Source: an uncultured Lachnospiraceae bacterium
Lineage (GTDB): Bacteria; Bacillota; Clostridia; Lachnospirales; Lachnospiraceae
Length of the DNA stretch: 64,000 nt
Assembly (NCBI GenBank): GCA_910578605.1
Contig: CAJTQG010000012.1
Span: 16,417-80,416 of the forward strand
Direction of reading: 5' to 3'
Below the pieces are notes generated by a model. The model was not told the DNA's origin and did no database searches. It saw nothing but the letters and a program-made list of their open reading frames with translations. A program made the translations under genes and the position numbers. How positions within the stretch are numbered: the first letter of the stretch is position 1; every line of letters begins with the position of its first letter. Shown one piece after another: positions 38,501-46,363 of this stretch.

Positions 38501-38757
38501 CCCTCCTCATTAGTATTTTTCATTCCCATATATTTATCCGGCCCTTCAGAATAGGTATCTATTATAAATTCAACCTTTGCTCCCTGTACAGGATTTCCCG
38601 CCTCATCTACCACCTTTATTTTAACCTGCTCCCTCTGTGTATTGTCAACTGCCCACACATGTATGGAGGAAATGGGTATAAGGCTTAACACCATAAGAAA
38701 TGACATAAAGGAAGCCAAAATTTTATGTCCCCGTTTTTTACTTGGCATTTTATTCAT
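32566..38757 (-). CDS. Giant Ig-like repeat surface protein (putative adhesin)
   Basis: A 2063-residue protein with an N-terminal signal peptide (hydrophobic core about 13-35, ending near HVWA). A carboxypeptidase-regulatory/Cna-B-like domain follows (about 42-120, VVDEAGNPVQGAKVEF). About 135-520 holds smaller Ig-like or MBG-like modules. From about 750 to 1690 there are three tandem super-repeats of roughly 360 residues, each with a SGV/SGI-x-x-F-x-W/Y motif, LRG or FNG, DRAGN or DKCNN, VDSISPT or VDTVAPS, and EANFYSED-like blocks. A single membrane helix near 2033-2053 and a short basic tail anchor the C-terminus; no LPXTG is seen. The start overlaps the upstream gene by 4 bp. It is the last gene of the long tad-kinase gene row. 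Confidence 0.85.
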   Translation of the reverse strand: MNKMPSKKRGHKILASFMSFLMVLSLIPISSIHVWAVDNTQREQVKIKVVDEAGNPVQGAKVEFIIDTYSEGPDKYMGMKNTNEEGIANILDSINFEENNLLVSVKVTMSGYQMDDTTIWRELIVQGNQCMQVTLTKINVTCLNTNYDEKEWDGVTVTGYDEERDTVYYQLEGEEEWSLKPPKLKYVGEYPIRVKIERKGKTYYESGEHEFTAVIDKGQFQINLEPYMGSFDEKKHLIVNNIETSGLRETDTLALTMTYTDENGNETSQKDNKIPEIYDAGTYHLELSVHRDDNYEDAFCECTAVIQKAEVGEEGIKPIYQDNLVYDGKEQLLVKKIEGLKEGDEVEYRIDNGEWSKEAPKRIDAGSYQVEIKIIINRVSNYNQKEIELEPVTVTIKKGEWELKFKENHGENITYDENNKDNNLYDFSVVCESDVPYITYKLENGSKQEEIDSENKKIEDIAEIDERGKLNIKADGGYNLVVSAVAGEDNNHVETTIQYGMVLKYAKADLIKFQEQEISYIVSGKSSEISKQTAEKTYSDDRGKITYSAKINNSDKALQDIGICIDKESGVLCIAGENEKEKQENYKKLGEEIEKFNKGDKLEIEVTAEKTAGEKYHCLLEKEGEVYSSCVNSYKVKLSFCQLPEAPYTVCDMDGKPLETRNGWYNTNIYIKAAEGYCISKECDPAQFDEAVEVCADDAKRIKFYLMNLKTKEITSSFFVENKIDIEKPVDIQIQYFINDENKPEYPASYCPEMIHFFQSHIIIKFMASDALSGVESFSWKYNRSSDASTINLEALNGILEAQETKESNQYSATLMLPKSQENSEQALLKLMQLRGCISVSATDRAGNTSEEITGDKIVVDSISPTRTVTYQLKDKDENRYTDGKKQYFSDDVEFTFQINEANFFSEKVEVYVSQNGGKKTKQEIDWERVRENEDEYSANMTLSEDGEYIVSMKYEDCSGNKMQEYQSETIVVDKTDPVISFSYADYENKKEPQTAIITIKEKNFRKSDICVSTSAKNISGGKVQAKDLQNYLQNCKWTSKGDVHTAQISSQFVDAIYELTFDYTDLALRKAAQVKTNTFIVDHKAPSTATMTAEYSTSVKDTILSNITFGFYNSSVTITFTAYDITSGIDYFTWNYQRQKGASKSNVEQYSNMKVKAVQDKENKAKYTASVTLPKTEAKQLRGNITFTATDKCNNTSGKITDTKHVIVVDTVAPSITAEYTQADRVIGGKRYYSEAMKAIFTVREANFYSEDIVVKICKNGEKEKRVKVSWKEASKDMYVGTYSIKAPENHTGDGDYTIKVEYMDRSSNKMKTYTSKPIVIDTISPVIDVSYSQKNPNLTLQDGEGNRREYYSVSRTATITIKEHNFNAKDIVLSIGAKDIAGNLLDVQSHVSQSKWKSKKDIHTMTISYEGNANYIFDISYKDLANNTASEYHKDYFTIDDEHPDSLSVSYSTSVLDTILSNISFGFYNAKTTVTIGAKDSISGVQSFQYRYINATEGSSNNDKLESQVIEETDIHYSDKGAAAFSTFKIPREAVGEGSQFNGTVSFLVSDRAGNQSDYLQDTKRIIVDSISPTATVEYNKPVNRENNISYYDGDITATVTVKEANFYPDDMVVSVSRDGKGYAVSPMWIDKSADKHIGEFMLTGDGNYFVTISYTDKSNNSMKVYTSQQLTIDTQLEEPVIKINGKEGDRQAFKGQVIPEVSFEDDNFDSYKISLFKTRNWNKNINVTNKLSAHNMILSERGGRGSFDNFSRTRDNDGIYTMKVSIYDKAGHTKKKTVKFTVNRFGSVYEYSDNLVQLIKDGGAYIQEVETDFLITEYNADHLVSDSLYIEISKDGRPIDNPLNSISDMSDTIPTGKSGWYAYQYIIHKENFNRDGVYKIAVSSRDKTGNESENVPENTNYKDNSILFYVDSTKPEIDSITGLENQIINAASVDVEFTAYDTVGLKSISVYVNGEETNKITDFSGDKNNYLGGFTLSENPSAQSVRLVVTDLAGNTVNTDDDDFSSVYSFHRKVTVSTNFFVRLYADKILFWRIVGGITTVIVAMMGLAVLIKKRYREKL

Positions 38758-39242
38758 ATCTTCTTCTCTCCTTCCTTTTCACATTTCCAGTCGCCTATCA
38801 CTTTCTTATACAGGCTTCCGCTCAACAAAAGATGAGCGTGAAAAGATAACACAATAATAAACAAATCTATATATATCACATACCCTGTTGTTTGATTGGC
38901 AAGCTTTAACAAAAATAACACAAGCCATCCTGTGAGAAAACAAGTATCGGCAATGGCTGTCGGCATATCAAAAGAATAAAAGCTTACTTTTTTAAGCCTA
39001 TTCTCCTTCTCATCTTTTTTTTGACTCTTCGTTAATTTTCGATTCATACCTTTTGCCAAAAACAAGAACAAGTAACCGAAAAAAAATGAGAACCAAAATA
39101 AACTCCCCACTGCCAACAATACTATTTTCTGCTTCCTCCCATCCAGCATATTAGATAGCGGCATGATCAATATGGTCATGGAAAACACAGTCAGCATGAC
39201 ACCAGAACATATAAAGTACCACCTCAGCCTCTTTACACTCAC
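38754..39242 (-). CDS. Four-helix membrane protein, unknown
   Basis: 162 residues with hydrophobic helices at about 8-28, 40-62, 100-115 and 120-140, joined by a basic loop (LTKSQKKDEKENRLKK). It overlaps the genes on both sides by 4 bp, so it is translationally coupled to the small membrane protein before it and the giant surface protein after it. I do not recognise a family. It could help to place or modify the surface protein. Confidence 0.75.
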   Translation of the reverse strand: MSVKRLRWYFICSGVMLTVFSMTILIMPLSNMLDGRKQKIVLLAVGSLFWFSFFFGYLFLFLAKGMNRKLTKSQKKDEKENRLKKVSFYSFDMPTAIADTCFLTGWLVLFLLKLANQTTGYVIYIDLFIIVLSFHAHLLLSGSLYKKVIGDWKCEKEGEKKI

Positions 39243-39682
39243 AAAATCACCTCTTTTGTATGAACTAATATTTTCTCCTCTATCATAGACAATTCTATAC
39301 CACCATAATTTCTCCTGTTCTGCATTGATCCTGGTTCATGGAGAATGGTCGTTTCCTTATCTTCCTCTGCAAGCAATTGTGTATCTTCCTCCCAAAGCAA
39401 ACTTGTGACTTCTTCTCCATAATCATGCCCATGATTTTCCTTTAATACATCTGTCTCAAATAAAATACGATTGTTTGTATTGCTTTCCTTTTTATTTTCT
39501 ATTCTACTTTCTTTTTCATTCTTTTTTCTCATTTTCTCTATAGATTTTCTTGCATTTCTTCCCGACAAGTCACCAATCACAGTGGGGATATGCAATGTAA
39601 AAAACAAAATGATTGTCAACACTAAAAACACACCAAAACCTATGTAAGAAATCATTGATATATATGCTAATGTCTCTGTCAT
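39239..39682 (-). CDS. Single-pass membrane protein with cytosolic acidic tail
   Basis: 147 residues. A membrane helix (about 10-32) is followed by the juxtamembrane segment IGDLSGRNARKSIEKMRKKN, which I have seen in small proteins of clostridial surface loci, then a charged tail with TSLLWEEDTQLL and ETTILHEP. The Thr-rich acidic motifs could be phosphorylation targets of the neighbouring kinase and ligands of the FHA protein; this is inference. It starts 2 bp after the kinase gene and overlaps the next gene. Confidence 0.72.
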   Translation of the reverse strand: MTETLAYISMISYIGFGVFLVLTIILFFTLHIPTVIGDLSGRNARKSIEKMRKKNEKESRIENKKESNTNNRILFETDVLKENHGHDYGEEVTSLLWEEDTQLLAEEDKETTILHEPGSMQNRRNYGGIELSMIEEKILVHTKEVIL

Positions 39683-39684
39683 TT

Positions 39685-41400
39685 TTACCTCCTCTCTTGC
39701 CCGTTTGTGTAAGCTCTTATAATTGCCTCCCTGTAATTATCATAATTGTCTATGATTTCATTCTGTAGCTTTTTTGATTTCTCCTGCCAGACATTTAATT
39801 CACTTGCAGACATATATACCTTTTCTAAAAGGTCCAAAACATCCCCCTGTCTTATATCTACCTGAACCATACTGCTTCTTCTGTCATACAGGAGTATAAA
39901 TGTGCCGTTATAGATTGATAATTGATCATATTCCTCCCCCGCATTTTTTACAAGCTCCAATGTATTTTTCACAGTAGTAATTAAGTTTTCATATTCTTCC
40001 TTCATAGCTTCCTTTACTGAAGAAGAGCTCAATATATATTTTTTATAAAAGGTACAAATCTGATAATAGCAATCTGATAAAGCTTTATGCTCAAAATCAG
40101 AAGCAATATTTTCATTTTCGCTGTTGGCGGCAAAAAAAGAATACGCCTTCTGCACTCTTGCCAAAAAGCTATATTCCTGTGTCGTATCTAAATCAGTGCC
40201 TTCTACAGTCTCTGTATAACAATTAAAATACATCATTCCAATTCTGTAGTTTAATTCTGCCGTCTCCTTGCTGGTCTTGTCAAACTTGTCCTTATTTGCA
40301 TTGTACACAGCCAAGAATTGATCATTTTCCTCCCTGCCAAACTGACCTGCTGTATCATAAGCATCCAACATGCATAGATATGCGTCTGTTTTCTCTGGAA
40401 AGATAGCAATTGCCTGCATATAACTTTCAAGCTTATCTTCTAAAGATGTAGCTTCAGACACAGAAATTAAAAATTCATAATTACTGTTTTTCATTCTTAT
40501 CCCTGCAATATTACAAACAATACCTGCGGCAAGAAACAACAACGAAAACAGCAAAGTCAAAAAAAATATTACAAGCTTTTTCCATTGTTTTTTTCTATGG
40601 TCCATTGTTATATTTTGAGGATGCTGCAAATCATAGAGCAAATCGGAACAATTTTGATATCTGTTTTCTGCCACAGGCTCCACGCATTTATCAATAATCC
40701 TCTCAATTCCTTCCGAAAGCTGTGAATTATACATCCTAACCGGCGCATATGCATCACCGCCTCTAGGATCCACTCCTGTCAGCAGATGATGCATTGTCAT
40801 ACCTAAGGCAAATATATCCGACCTGGCATCTGTCTGACCACTGTACTGTTCGGGGGGCGCATATCCCATTGTTCCTAACACAGTTGTATCCATTGTATTT
40901 TGTTCTTTATATTCACGGGCAATTCCAAAATCTATAATTTTAATGGTTCCCTCTGGCTTTAGCATAATGTTGGATGGCTTCATATCTCTATAGATAATAG
41001 GAGGCTTTTGGGCATGAAGATACGATAGAACATCACATAAATATTTTGCCCATTCTATCACCAGTTCTTCCTGCTGGGGTCCGTATCTTGCTAATATTTT
41101 ATCAAGAGACTCCCCTTCTATGTAATCCATCACAATATAGATGGTCACTCCATTATCTATAATATCCACGATTCTTGGCAAAGCAGGGTGGTCTAACCGC
41201 TTCATCATATTAGCCTCCGCCAGCAAGCTGTTTACAACTATCTCATCATTCTTATTACTCCCCTTTTTTCTGATTTCCTTAACAGCCCACTGCTTATTTA
41301 GGTGAGTATCCATCGCCAAATATACAACCGACATACCCCCTGTGCCTATTTCCCTCAATATTTCATATTTATTGTCTATTACAGTACCTATCTGAGTCAT
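39685..41400 (-). CDS. Membrane Ser/Thr protein kinase (Hanks type)
   Basis: 571 residues. The kinase domain (about 10-268) has the Gly loop GTGGMSVVY, catalytic Lys in WAVKEI, the catalytic loop IIYRDMKPSNIML (Tyr replacing His of HRD), DFG in IIDFGIARE and the activation segment TTVLGTMGYAPPEQYSG. All catalytic residues are present. A membrane helix lies at about 278-300. The extracytoplasmic part (about 300-571) is helical and TPR-like and contains no PASTA repeats, unlike PrkC/PknB. It follows the PP2C and FHA genes, forming a kinase-phosphatase-FHA module inside the pilus gene row. Confidence 0.93.
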   Translation of the reverse strand: MTQIGTVIDNKYEILREIGTGGMSVVYLAMDTHLNKQWAVKEIRKKGSNKNDEIVVNSLLAEANMMKRLDHPALPRIVDIIDNGVTIYIVMDYIEGESLDKILARYGPQQEELVIEWAKYLCDVLSYLHAQKPPIIYRDMKPSNIMLKPEGTIKIIDFGIAREYKEQNTMDTTVLGTMGYAPPEQYSGQTDARSDIFALGMTMHHLLTGVDPRGGDAYAPVRMYNSQLSEGIERIIDKCVEPVAENRYQNCSDLLYDLQHPQNITMDHRKKQWKKLVIFFLTLLFSLLFLAAGIVCNIAGIRMKNSNYEFLISVSEATSLEDKLESYMQAIAIFPEKTDAYLCMLDAYDTAGQFGREENDQFLAVYNANKDKFDKTSKETAELNYRIGMMYFNCYTETVEGTDLDTTQEYSFLARVQKAYSFFAANSENENIASDFEHKALSDCYYQICTFYKKYILSSSSVKEAMKEEYENLITTVKNTLELVKNAGEEYDQLSIYNGTFILLYDRRSSMVQVDIRQGDVLDLLEKVYMSASELNVWQEKSKKLQNEIIDNYDNYREAIIRAYTNGQERR

Positions 41401-41413
41401 TTGTTTCCCTCTC

Positions 41414-42175
41414 TCACTCTGTCTTAATCAGTATTACAGAAATATTATCCTGTTCCTGACGTTTCTTTACTTCCTCTATTAAATATTCCACTTGACAATT
41501 CATCTTCATTTTATTGGTTAAAACTTCAGGATTCAGCGCTTCATATATTTCATAATCAGATATTTCATGGCGAAATCCGTCAGAGCAAAGTATGTAGGCC
41601 CCCCTTTGACTGTTCCCCACTATAATTTGAGGTTCCACCTTCTCGGAAGCTCCTACACACTGAAGAAGCATATTTCTTCGCTTATCTGTTTTGGCCTGTG
41701 CCGGCGTCAATGTCCCCCGACTGATTTCCCTTGCAACAAAAGTTTGGTCTGTTGTCAGCTGCTGAATGCGGGAGCCTATATAATACACCCTTGTATCGCC
41801 CACATGGGCAATCACATATTGATTTCCCACAAACAATATTCCCGTAAAAGTTGTTCCTAGCTTTATATTTTCTTTTTGTCCATATTCTAATATTTTTACA
41901 TTTAACTCCTTGAGTTTTAATGACCACTTTCCCCCAATCACATACATATCCAAATTTTCAAGCTCATAGGGTAATTCCTGGTCAAACCACTTTGAAAACT
42001 CCTGAATAACCGTAGCGCTGGCAATCTCTCCTTTTGATAAACCTCCCATTCCATCGCACACTACTCCCAAAAAAATCTGTCCCATAGAACACTGCGCATG
42101 CTTCATAAGCACACTATCTTGATTGGTATCCTTTGATATTCCTATATCTGTGCAGGCAACAGCTGTAAAGTGCAA
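41414..42175 (-). CDS. PP2C-type Ser/Thr phosphatase
   Basis: 253 residues. PP2C metal-binding motifs are all visible: TDIGISKDTNQDS near the N-terminus, VCDGMGG, AHVGDTRVYYI, ILCSDGF and a C-terminal QDNISVILI. It would reverse phosphorylation by the kinase encoded 13 bp downstream. It is cytosolic, with no signal or membrane segment. Length and motifs match Stp/PrpC. Confidence 0.93.
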   Translation of the reverse strand: MHFTAVACTDIGISKDTNQDSVLMKHAQCSMGQIFLGVVCDGMGGLSKGEIASATVIQEFSKWFDQELPYELENLDMYVIGGKWSLKLKELNVKILEYGQKENIKLGTTFTGILFVGNQYVIAHVGDTRVYYIGSRIQQLTTDQTFVAREISRGTLTPAQAKTDKRRNMLLQCVGASEKVEPQIIVGNSQRGAYILCSDGFRHEISDYEIYEALNPEVLTNKMKMNCQVEYLIEEVKKRQEQDNISVILIKTE

Positions 42176-42195
42176 TTGACTCTCCCTCCTTTCCT

Positions 42196-43566
42196 TTAAG
42201 TATGAAAAATAAACTCTTCATTTGCCAGCCTTACGCAATCCCCATCCATAATTTCCATTTCCTGCTGACTTGGTATTGCTTGACCGTTGATAAATGTCCT
42301 ATTTTTTGAATTTAAATCCATCACATAATATCTCTGTCCACGGGTAATAATATCTGCATGACTGCGCCCAACCGCTTTATTCTCCTGCACGCAGTAATCT
42401 ACCTGCTGTTTTTCTCTTCCAATGCGGACAACCGATTTATTAATATAAAATTTCTCCTGTGTCTGATTCCTAATTAAATATGGTTCTGAATGCCTCTCTG
42501 TCCCCCATTCCTGCAAAAGGCTAGTCTCATCATACTTGTCCTCATTAAGCAGCGTGGTACCTCCAAAATCAGCCGGAATGGGAGTATCTTCCACAAATGA
42601 TTTAACTATCGGAGCAATATCTATTTCACTTGGCTCCAATTTAGCATGAATAGGCTCCTCCTGACCAGGCATTAAAAACTCAAAGACAGGCTCCTCCCCA
42701 CTATCTATAAAGCTGTCAAAAGAGCGCTCACGAGATTTTTTTTGAAATAAACTGCCAAAAAAACCTCTTTTTTTATTTTTTTCCTCTTTGTGTGTTTCAG
42801 AATCTAGTTCAAATTCCCAAACCATGTCCCCCTGTTTTGTTTTCTCTATCTCTCCCTTCCTCTCTGGCTGCAGCAAATTTTGACCTATTTCTCCTATGGA
42901 CTCCTGCGGCTTCTTTTCCAAGGGCTGCACTTTCTTTTCTTCATGTTGTTTCCCCAGAGAGACTTTTCTCTCCCGAGGCTTATTAAAGGTTTCTTTTGTG
43001 TCTCCCTTTCCTCTTTCTCCCAACAAGAACCGAACTTCTCTTAAAAAGAGAGAAACACAAAATTTTTCTTCTTGATTTAGTATTCCAATTAAATGAGCTA
43101 CATAGGAATTATCCTCCCCGCTCTCATATTTTGCCTGAAACAAGAGATTTTTAAAAAACAATCTAATATCTGCAGCTTTTACTCCATCCAAAATGGGAAG
43201 GCAAATTAAAAATGCTTCACCTGTATGGGAATCTACATATATTTTATTTTCTTCCAGCAAACAGACTGAAGGAGGAATCATATACTCTTCACCTTCCATA
43301 AGAGCCTTTAGTATGGATTCCATAATTCTCAACAGCTTATGCCTGCTCACCTCTCTCTCTAAAAACTTATTTAACGTGATTTTTGAAGTGATTGTATATT
43401 TAAAATACCGCCTCTTATCTATCTGCTGAAAAACTACCGGCAACATACCCTCTATTTTATTATTTTTAACCATCCCCATACACAATGTATCTATTTCTTG
43501 TGTCTCATCCAATTCATACTCTAAATATGTATTTATCCCTTGGTTACTTATTAAAAAATGTTCCAT
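42196..43566 (-). CDS. FHA-domain protein with DUF6382-like N-terminus
   Basis: 456 residues. Residues ~1-175 resemble DUF6382 (EYELDE, MLPVVFQQIDKRRYFKYTIT, FKNLLFQAKYE). A long charged linker (about 180-355) follows. The C-terminal FHA domain (about 370-456) has VRIGREKQQVDY, GRSHADI, LNSKNRTFINGQ and a final strand, the residues that read phospho-threonine. It lies upstream of PP2C and kinase, so it probably reads the kinase's output and passes it to the pilus or surface machinery. It is cytosolic. Confidence 0.88.
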   Translation of the reverse strand: MEHFLISNQGINTYLEYELDETQEIDTLCMGMVKNNKIEGMLPVVFQQIDKRRYFKYTITSKITLNKFLEREVSRHKLLRIMESILKALMEGEEYMIPPSVCLLEENKIYVDSHTGEAFLICLPILDGVKAADIRLFFKNLLFQAKYESGEDNSYVAHLIGILNQEEKFCVSLFLREVRFLLGERGKGDTKETFNKPRERKVSLGKQHEEKKVQPLEKKPQESIGEIGQNLLQPERKGEIEKTKQGDMVWEFELDSETHKEEKNKKRGFFGSLFQKKSRERSFDSFIDSGEEPVFEFLMPGQEEPIHAKLEPSEIDIAPIVKSFVEDTPIPADFGGTTLLNEDKYDETSLLQEWGTERHSEPYLIRNQTQEKFYINKSVVRIGREKQQVDYCVQENKAVGRSHADIITRGQRYYVMDLNSKNRTFINGQAIPSQQEMEIMDGDCVRLANEEFIFHT

Positions 43567-43588
43567 CTCTTATCTTCCTTTTATCTCC

Positions 43589-44968
43589 CTATTCTTTATT
43601 TTGAACTTCATATAAATAGAAGTGAAGCAGCATCCACTGATTTTCTTTTTTTACAATTGCACAGCCCCTTTCATCTATTGACTTGGCCTCCTGAAATTCA
43701 CATGCTGCATATTGCTCTTCTTTCTCATCTATATATCCCCAGCTTCCATTTATACACACAGGGGCATAGCCATTTGTCATACTCCCAGCATTTTCATAAA
43801 TAAATTTTGTTTTTTCCCCACCAGAGGAATCAATAAATCCCCAATTTCCTGATTTGCAGACTGCCCCATATCCCTTCTCCGGAAAGGCCTTCACTTGTTC
43901 AAAAGCATCCTCACAAATAAAATGGCCCTCTTCATCTATCAGGGAGTACTTCCCTGCTCCTTTTTTCCTCACAAATATCACGCCTTGATTAGAGCAAATA
44001 TTAAAATCATCAACAACAACCTCCTCAAACTCAAACCCTGTAATTTCCTTCATATCCTTATCTATAATCGCCCACAAATTCCCTTTTTTTACTGCTGCCA
44101 AACCTTGATAAAAAGCGGTTGCGCCGTCATACTCCAGCTTTGTTTTCTCAACAAGCATCATCCTATCCTCCTTTAGCTCACAGTATCCATATTTTAAATT
44201 TTTAGACACTGCCGCTTTTCCCTCTGAAAACATATCTATAGTATGTAATGGCTCCCTGGCCACAACACATCGGTAACCATTAACATCAACAAAATATACC
44301 TCATTGTCTGTCTGTATAGCTGCCAGCTTTTCCTTCTCTGTCACTTGCGTAAAGATAGAGCAATCCTGATAATTCGTCTCCAGCCTATATCCCTCTCCCC
44401 ATATATCTGCTACACCCCACAAGCCTTCCTCCGATTGCACCTTTATCTGTCCATCCTTTATTTCACTAACCTGCAAAAAGTCCAAACCTGTCAGAGAATA
44501 GCTCCCCCTGCACTGCAGCCATAAATCCTTTAATACTTGATCCTTCTTATATTGTTCCCTGGCTTCCATAATCACAGTGATTGCATTCACATACTGTTCT
44601 TCCTCCACATAATAATGAATCACCTCCAAATAGGCATCATAGTTATCCTCAAAATTCTCTATGATATATTTACACTGCTCTATAGCCTCCTGGTTCCTGT
44701 GAAGTGCTCTATAATTCTGCACAAGCTTCCAATAAATGTCTCTTTTTGTTTTATTGTAGGATAAAGCTTCCTTGTAGCTATCAATGGCATATTTATATTG
44801 TTTATTTTTTTCAAATTCCTGCGCCTTTATGATGCATGCCTGAAATCGTTCTGGAGTATCATCATGATATCGAAACAAACCAACCCAACTGAATATAATC
44901 AAGGCAAGCATAGCAAGAAGTGCCAAGGTTTTTGTTTGGCTGCCTTTCCTTTTATTCTTTACTTTCAT
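43589..44968 (-). CDS. Membrane-anchored TPR and WG-repeat protein
   Basis: 459 residues from the ATG at 44966-44968; a TTG nine codons earlier is less likely. An N-terminal membrane helix lies at about 16-34. Residues ~45-165 form three or four TPR-like helix pairs (KNKQYKYAIDSYKEALSYNK). From about 185 to the end are WG-type beta repeats: GLWGVADI, NLWAIIDKD, NWGFIDSSGG, SWGYIDEKE. Such repeats form beta-propeller-like platforms. It is probably an extracytoplasmic scaffold for the pilus system. It follows the prepilin peptidase by 16 bp. Confidence 0.82.
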   Translation of the reverse strand: MKVKNKRKGSQTKTLALLAMLALIIFSWVGLFRYHDDTPERFQACIIKAQEFEKNKQYKYAIDSYKEALSYNKTKRDIYWKLVQNYRALHRNQEAIEQCKYIIENFEDNYDAYLEVIHYYVEEEQYVNAITVIMEAREQYKKDQVLKDLWLQCRGSYSLTGLDFLQVSEIKDGQIKVQSEEGLWGVADIWGEGYRLETNYQDCSIFTQVTEKEKLAAIQTDNEVYFVDVNGYRCVVAREPLHTIDMFSEGKAAVSKNLKYGYCELKEDRMMLVEKTKLEYDGATAFYQGLAAVKKGNLWAIIDKDMKEITGFEFEEVVVDDFNICSNQGVIFVRKKGAGKYSLIDEEGHFICEDAFEQVKAFPEKGYGAVCKSGNWGFIDSSGGEKTKFIYENAGSMTNGYAPVCINGSWGYIDEKEEQYAACEFQEAKSIDERGCAIVKKENQWMLLHFYLYEVQNKE

Positions 44969-44984
44969 CCTTATGCAATCCTTT

Positions 44985-45626
44985 CTAAATTCCAAGAATC
45001 AATATAATAAACAAAGCGGCTGTAACAAAGGGAGCAAAAGCAACTGCATCTTTCATGTTTTTTTTCCTTCTGATAATCCCAACAATTCCCGCTGCCGCCG
45101 ACAATACTAACGACAGAAACATACAGACAAGAATCCTATGATTTCCAAGAATAAACCCTAACACCAACATTAATTTTACATCCCCAAGCCCTAAGCTCCC
45201 TCTCGAGAGTAAATAACCAACCAAAAAAGTTCCTCCCCCTATAAGAGCGCCAAAGATGCAGTTCCATAATAGTTCCTGGGGTTTTAATTCCTTAAAACAA
45301 ACCATAATCATCATACAGCAAACCGAAAAAACACCTAAAACAACAAGTAAATCGTTTGGTATTCTCCAATCTCTTTTGTCAATATAAGCAATTAACAACA
45401 TTAGATAAACCATTCCTGTATATTGTGCAGTTAACATAATAGAAAAACTATACAAGTTATAAAGCCATCCCATTCCAATGGCTAACAAAATATAAACCGT
45501 CAACACAGTTAATTGCTTTTTCCCAAAAAAACCAACGTTCTCCTGCTTATCATGCTGCAAATAACCAACACTAAAGAACCAGAACAACAATGCCATTCCG
45601 GTCGTAACGAAAAGCTGCATTTGCAC
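44985..45626 (-). CDS. A24 family prepilin peptidase
   Basis: 213 residues from a GTG with GGAGG 5 nt upstream; an ATG two codons later is the alternative. It is an integral membrane aspartic protease with about six helices. The two catalytic Asp motifs are visible: YIDKRDWRIPND and GLGDVKL. It lacks the N-methylation/zinc domain of PilD, as expected for TadV-type enzymes. It should cut the Flp pilin and TadE-like leaders encoded in the same gene row. Confidence 0.9.
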   Translation of the reverse strand: MQMQLFVTTGMALLFWFFSVGYLQHDKQENVGFFGKKQLTVLTVYILLAIGMGWLYNLYSFSIMLTAQYTGMVYLMLLIAYIDKRDWRIPNDLLVVLGVFSVCCMMIMVCFKELKPQELLWNCIFGALIGGGTFLVGYLLSRGSLGLGDVKLMLVLGFILGNHRILVCMFLSLVLSAAAGIVGIIRRKKNMKDAVAFAPFVTAALFIILILGI

Positions 45627-45640
45627 ATTTTCCTCCTCAT

Positions 45641-46339
45641 TTAATATTCTTCTCCCCCGCCCCATATAGCTGTAGAAGCACAAGCACGGCAAGGAATACG
45701 CAGCATATCCAAAAAAGGATAATCCATTATATATGTATATTCCGCAGATATCTTAAATTTATTTGGATCTGCCATATCTGTACAATACTCTACTTGTATT
45801 TTTACTCCTTCATTCACTGTAGTTCCAATGCCTCCCTGTACACCCATATCTTTTAAAATATCTCCCCTGCCAAATTTTGAACAATAATCCTTTAACACAT
45901 TTTTGGTCAATGTACCCAGCGCTATATTGCTTGCTTTATTAAAAATGGCAGAGTAACCCATTCCCAAAAATCCCTGAAATATCTTTTCAGCTTCTCCTTT
46001 TATTGTAGTAGTTCCATGACACAATGCCTGGAGCAATTGATTGATAGTATCATTTGGGTTTTCCTTTAACTGGTTAAATTGATTTTGCAGGTCATCTCCG
46101 CTTTTATTTTGTTTTTGTACCATGTCCACATAGCCTGTGCGATATAGAAGATAGCTGTACTGAGAAATCTCCTTTGCCGTTTGATTGATGGCATTCTGAA
46201 CAAATACCTGTGTTTGTATCATGGAAATAGTGCATAAAATCGCCAACATTCCAAAAGTAAAAAGAACTAAAATTGTACACATCTCCACCGTAATCATCCC
46301 CGACTGGTTGTTTTCAATATCCATTCCTTGTTTTTTCAT
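45641..46339 (-). CDS. TadE-like pseudopilin
   Basis: 232 residues. The N-terminus (NQSGMITVEMCTILVLFTFGMLAIL) has a short basic leader, Gly before the cleavage site, the Glu at +5 and a hydrophobic helix, which is the TadE/type IV prepilin form. The extracytoplasmic rest is unassigned and has several Cys. It lies between the DUF5702 gene and the prepilin peptidase gene and is probably a minor pilin of the Tad system. Confidence 0.8.
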   Translation of the reverse strand: MKKQGMDIENNQSGMITVEMCTILVLFTFGMLAILCTISMIQTQVFVQNAINQTAKEISQYSYLLYRTGYVDMVQKQNKSGDDLQNQFNQLKENPNDTINQLLQALCHGTTTIKGEAEKIFQGFLGMGYSAIFNKASNIALGTLTKNVLKDYCSKFGRGDILKDMGVQGGIGTTVNEGVKIQVEYCTDMADPNKFKISAEYTYIMDYPFLDMLRIPCRACASTAIWGGGEEY

Positions 46340-46363
46340 TTTATTGCATCACCTCACAAGCCT

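Noticed and set aside
38500..38757. Possible LPXTG or sortase link for the surface protein
   Set aside because: No LPXTG-like motif is seen at the C-terminus and no sortase gene is in the window; it ends in a plain helix and basic tail.
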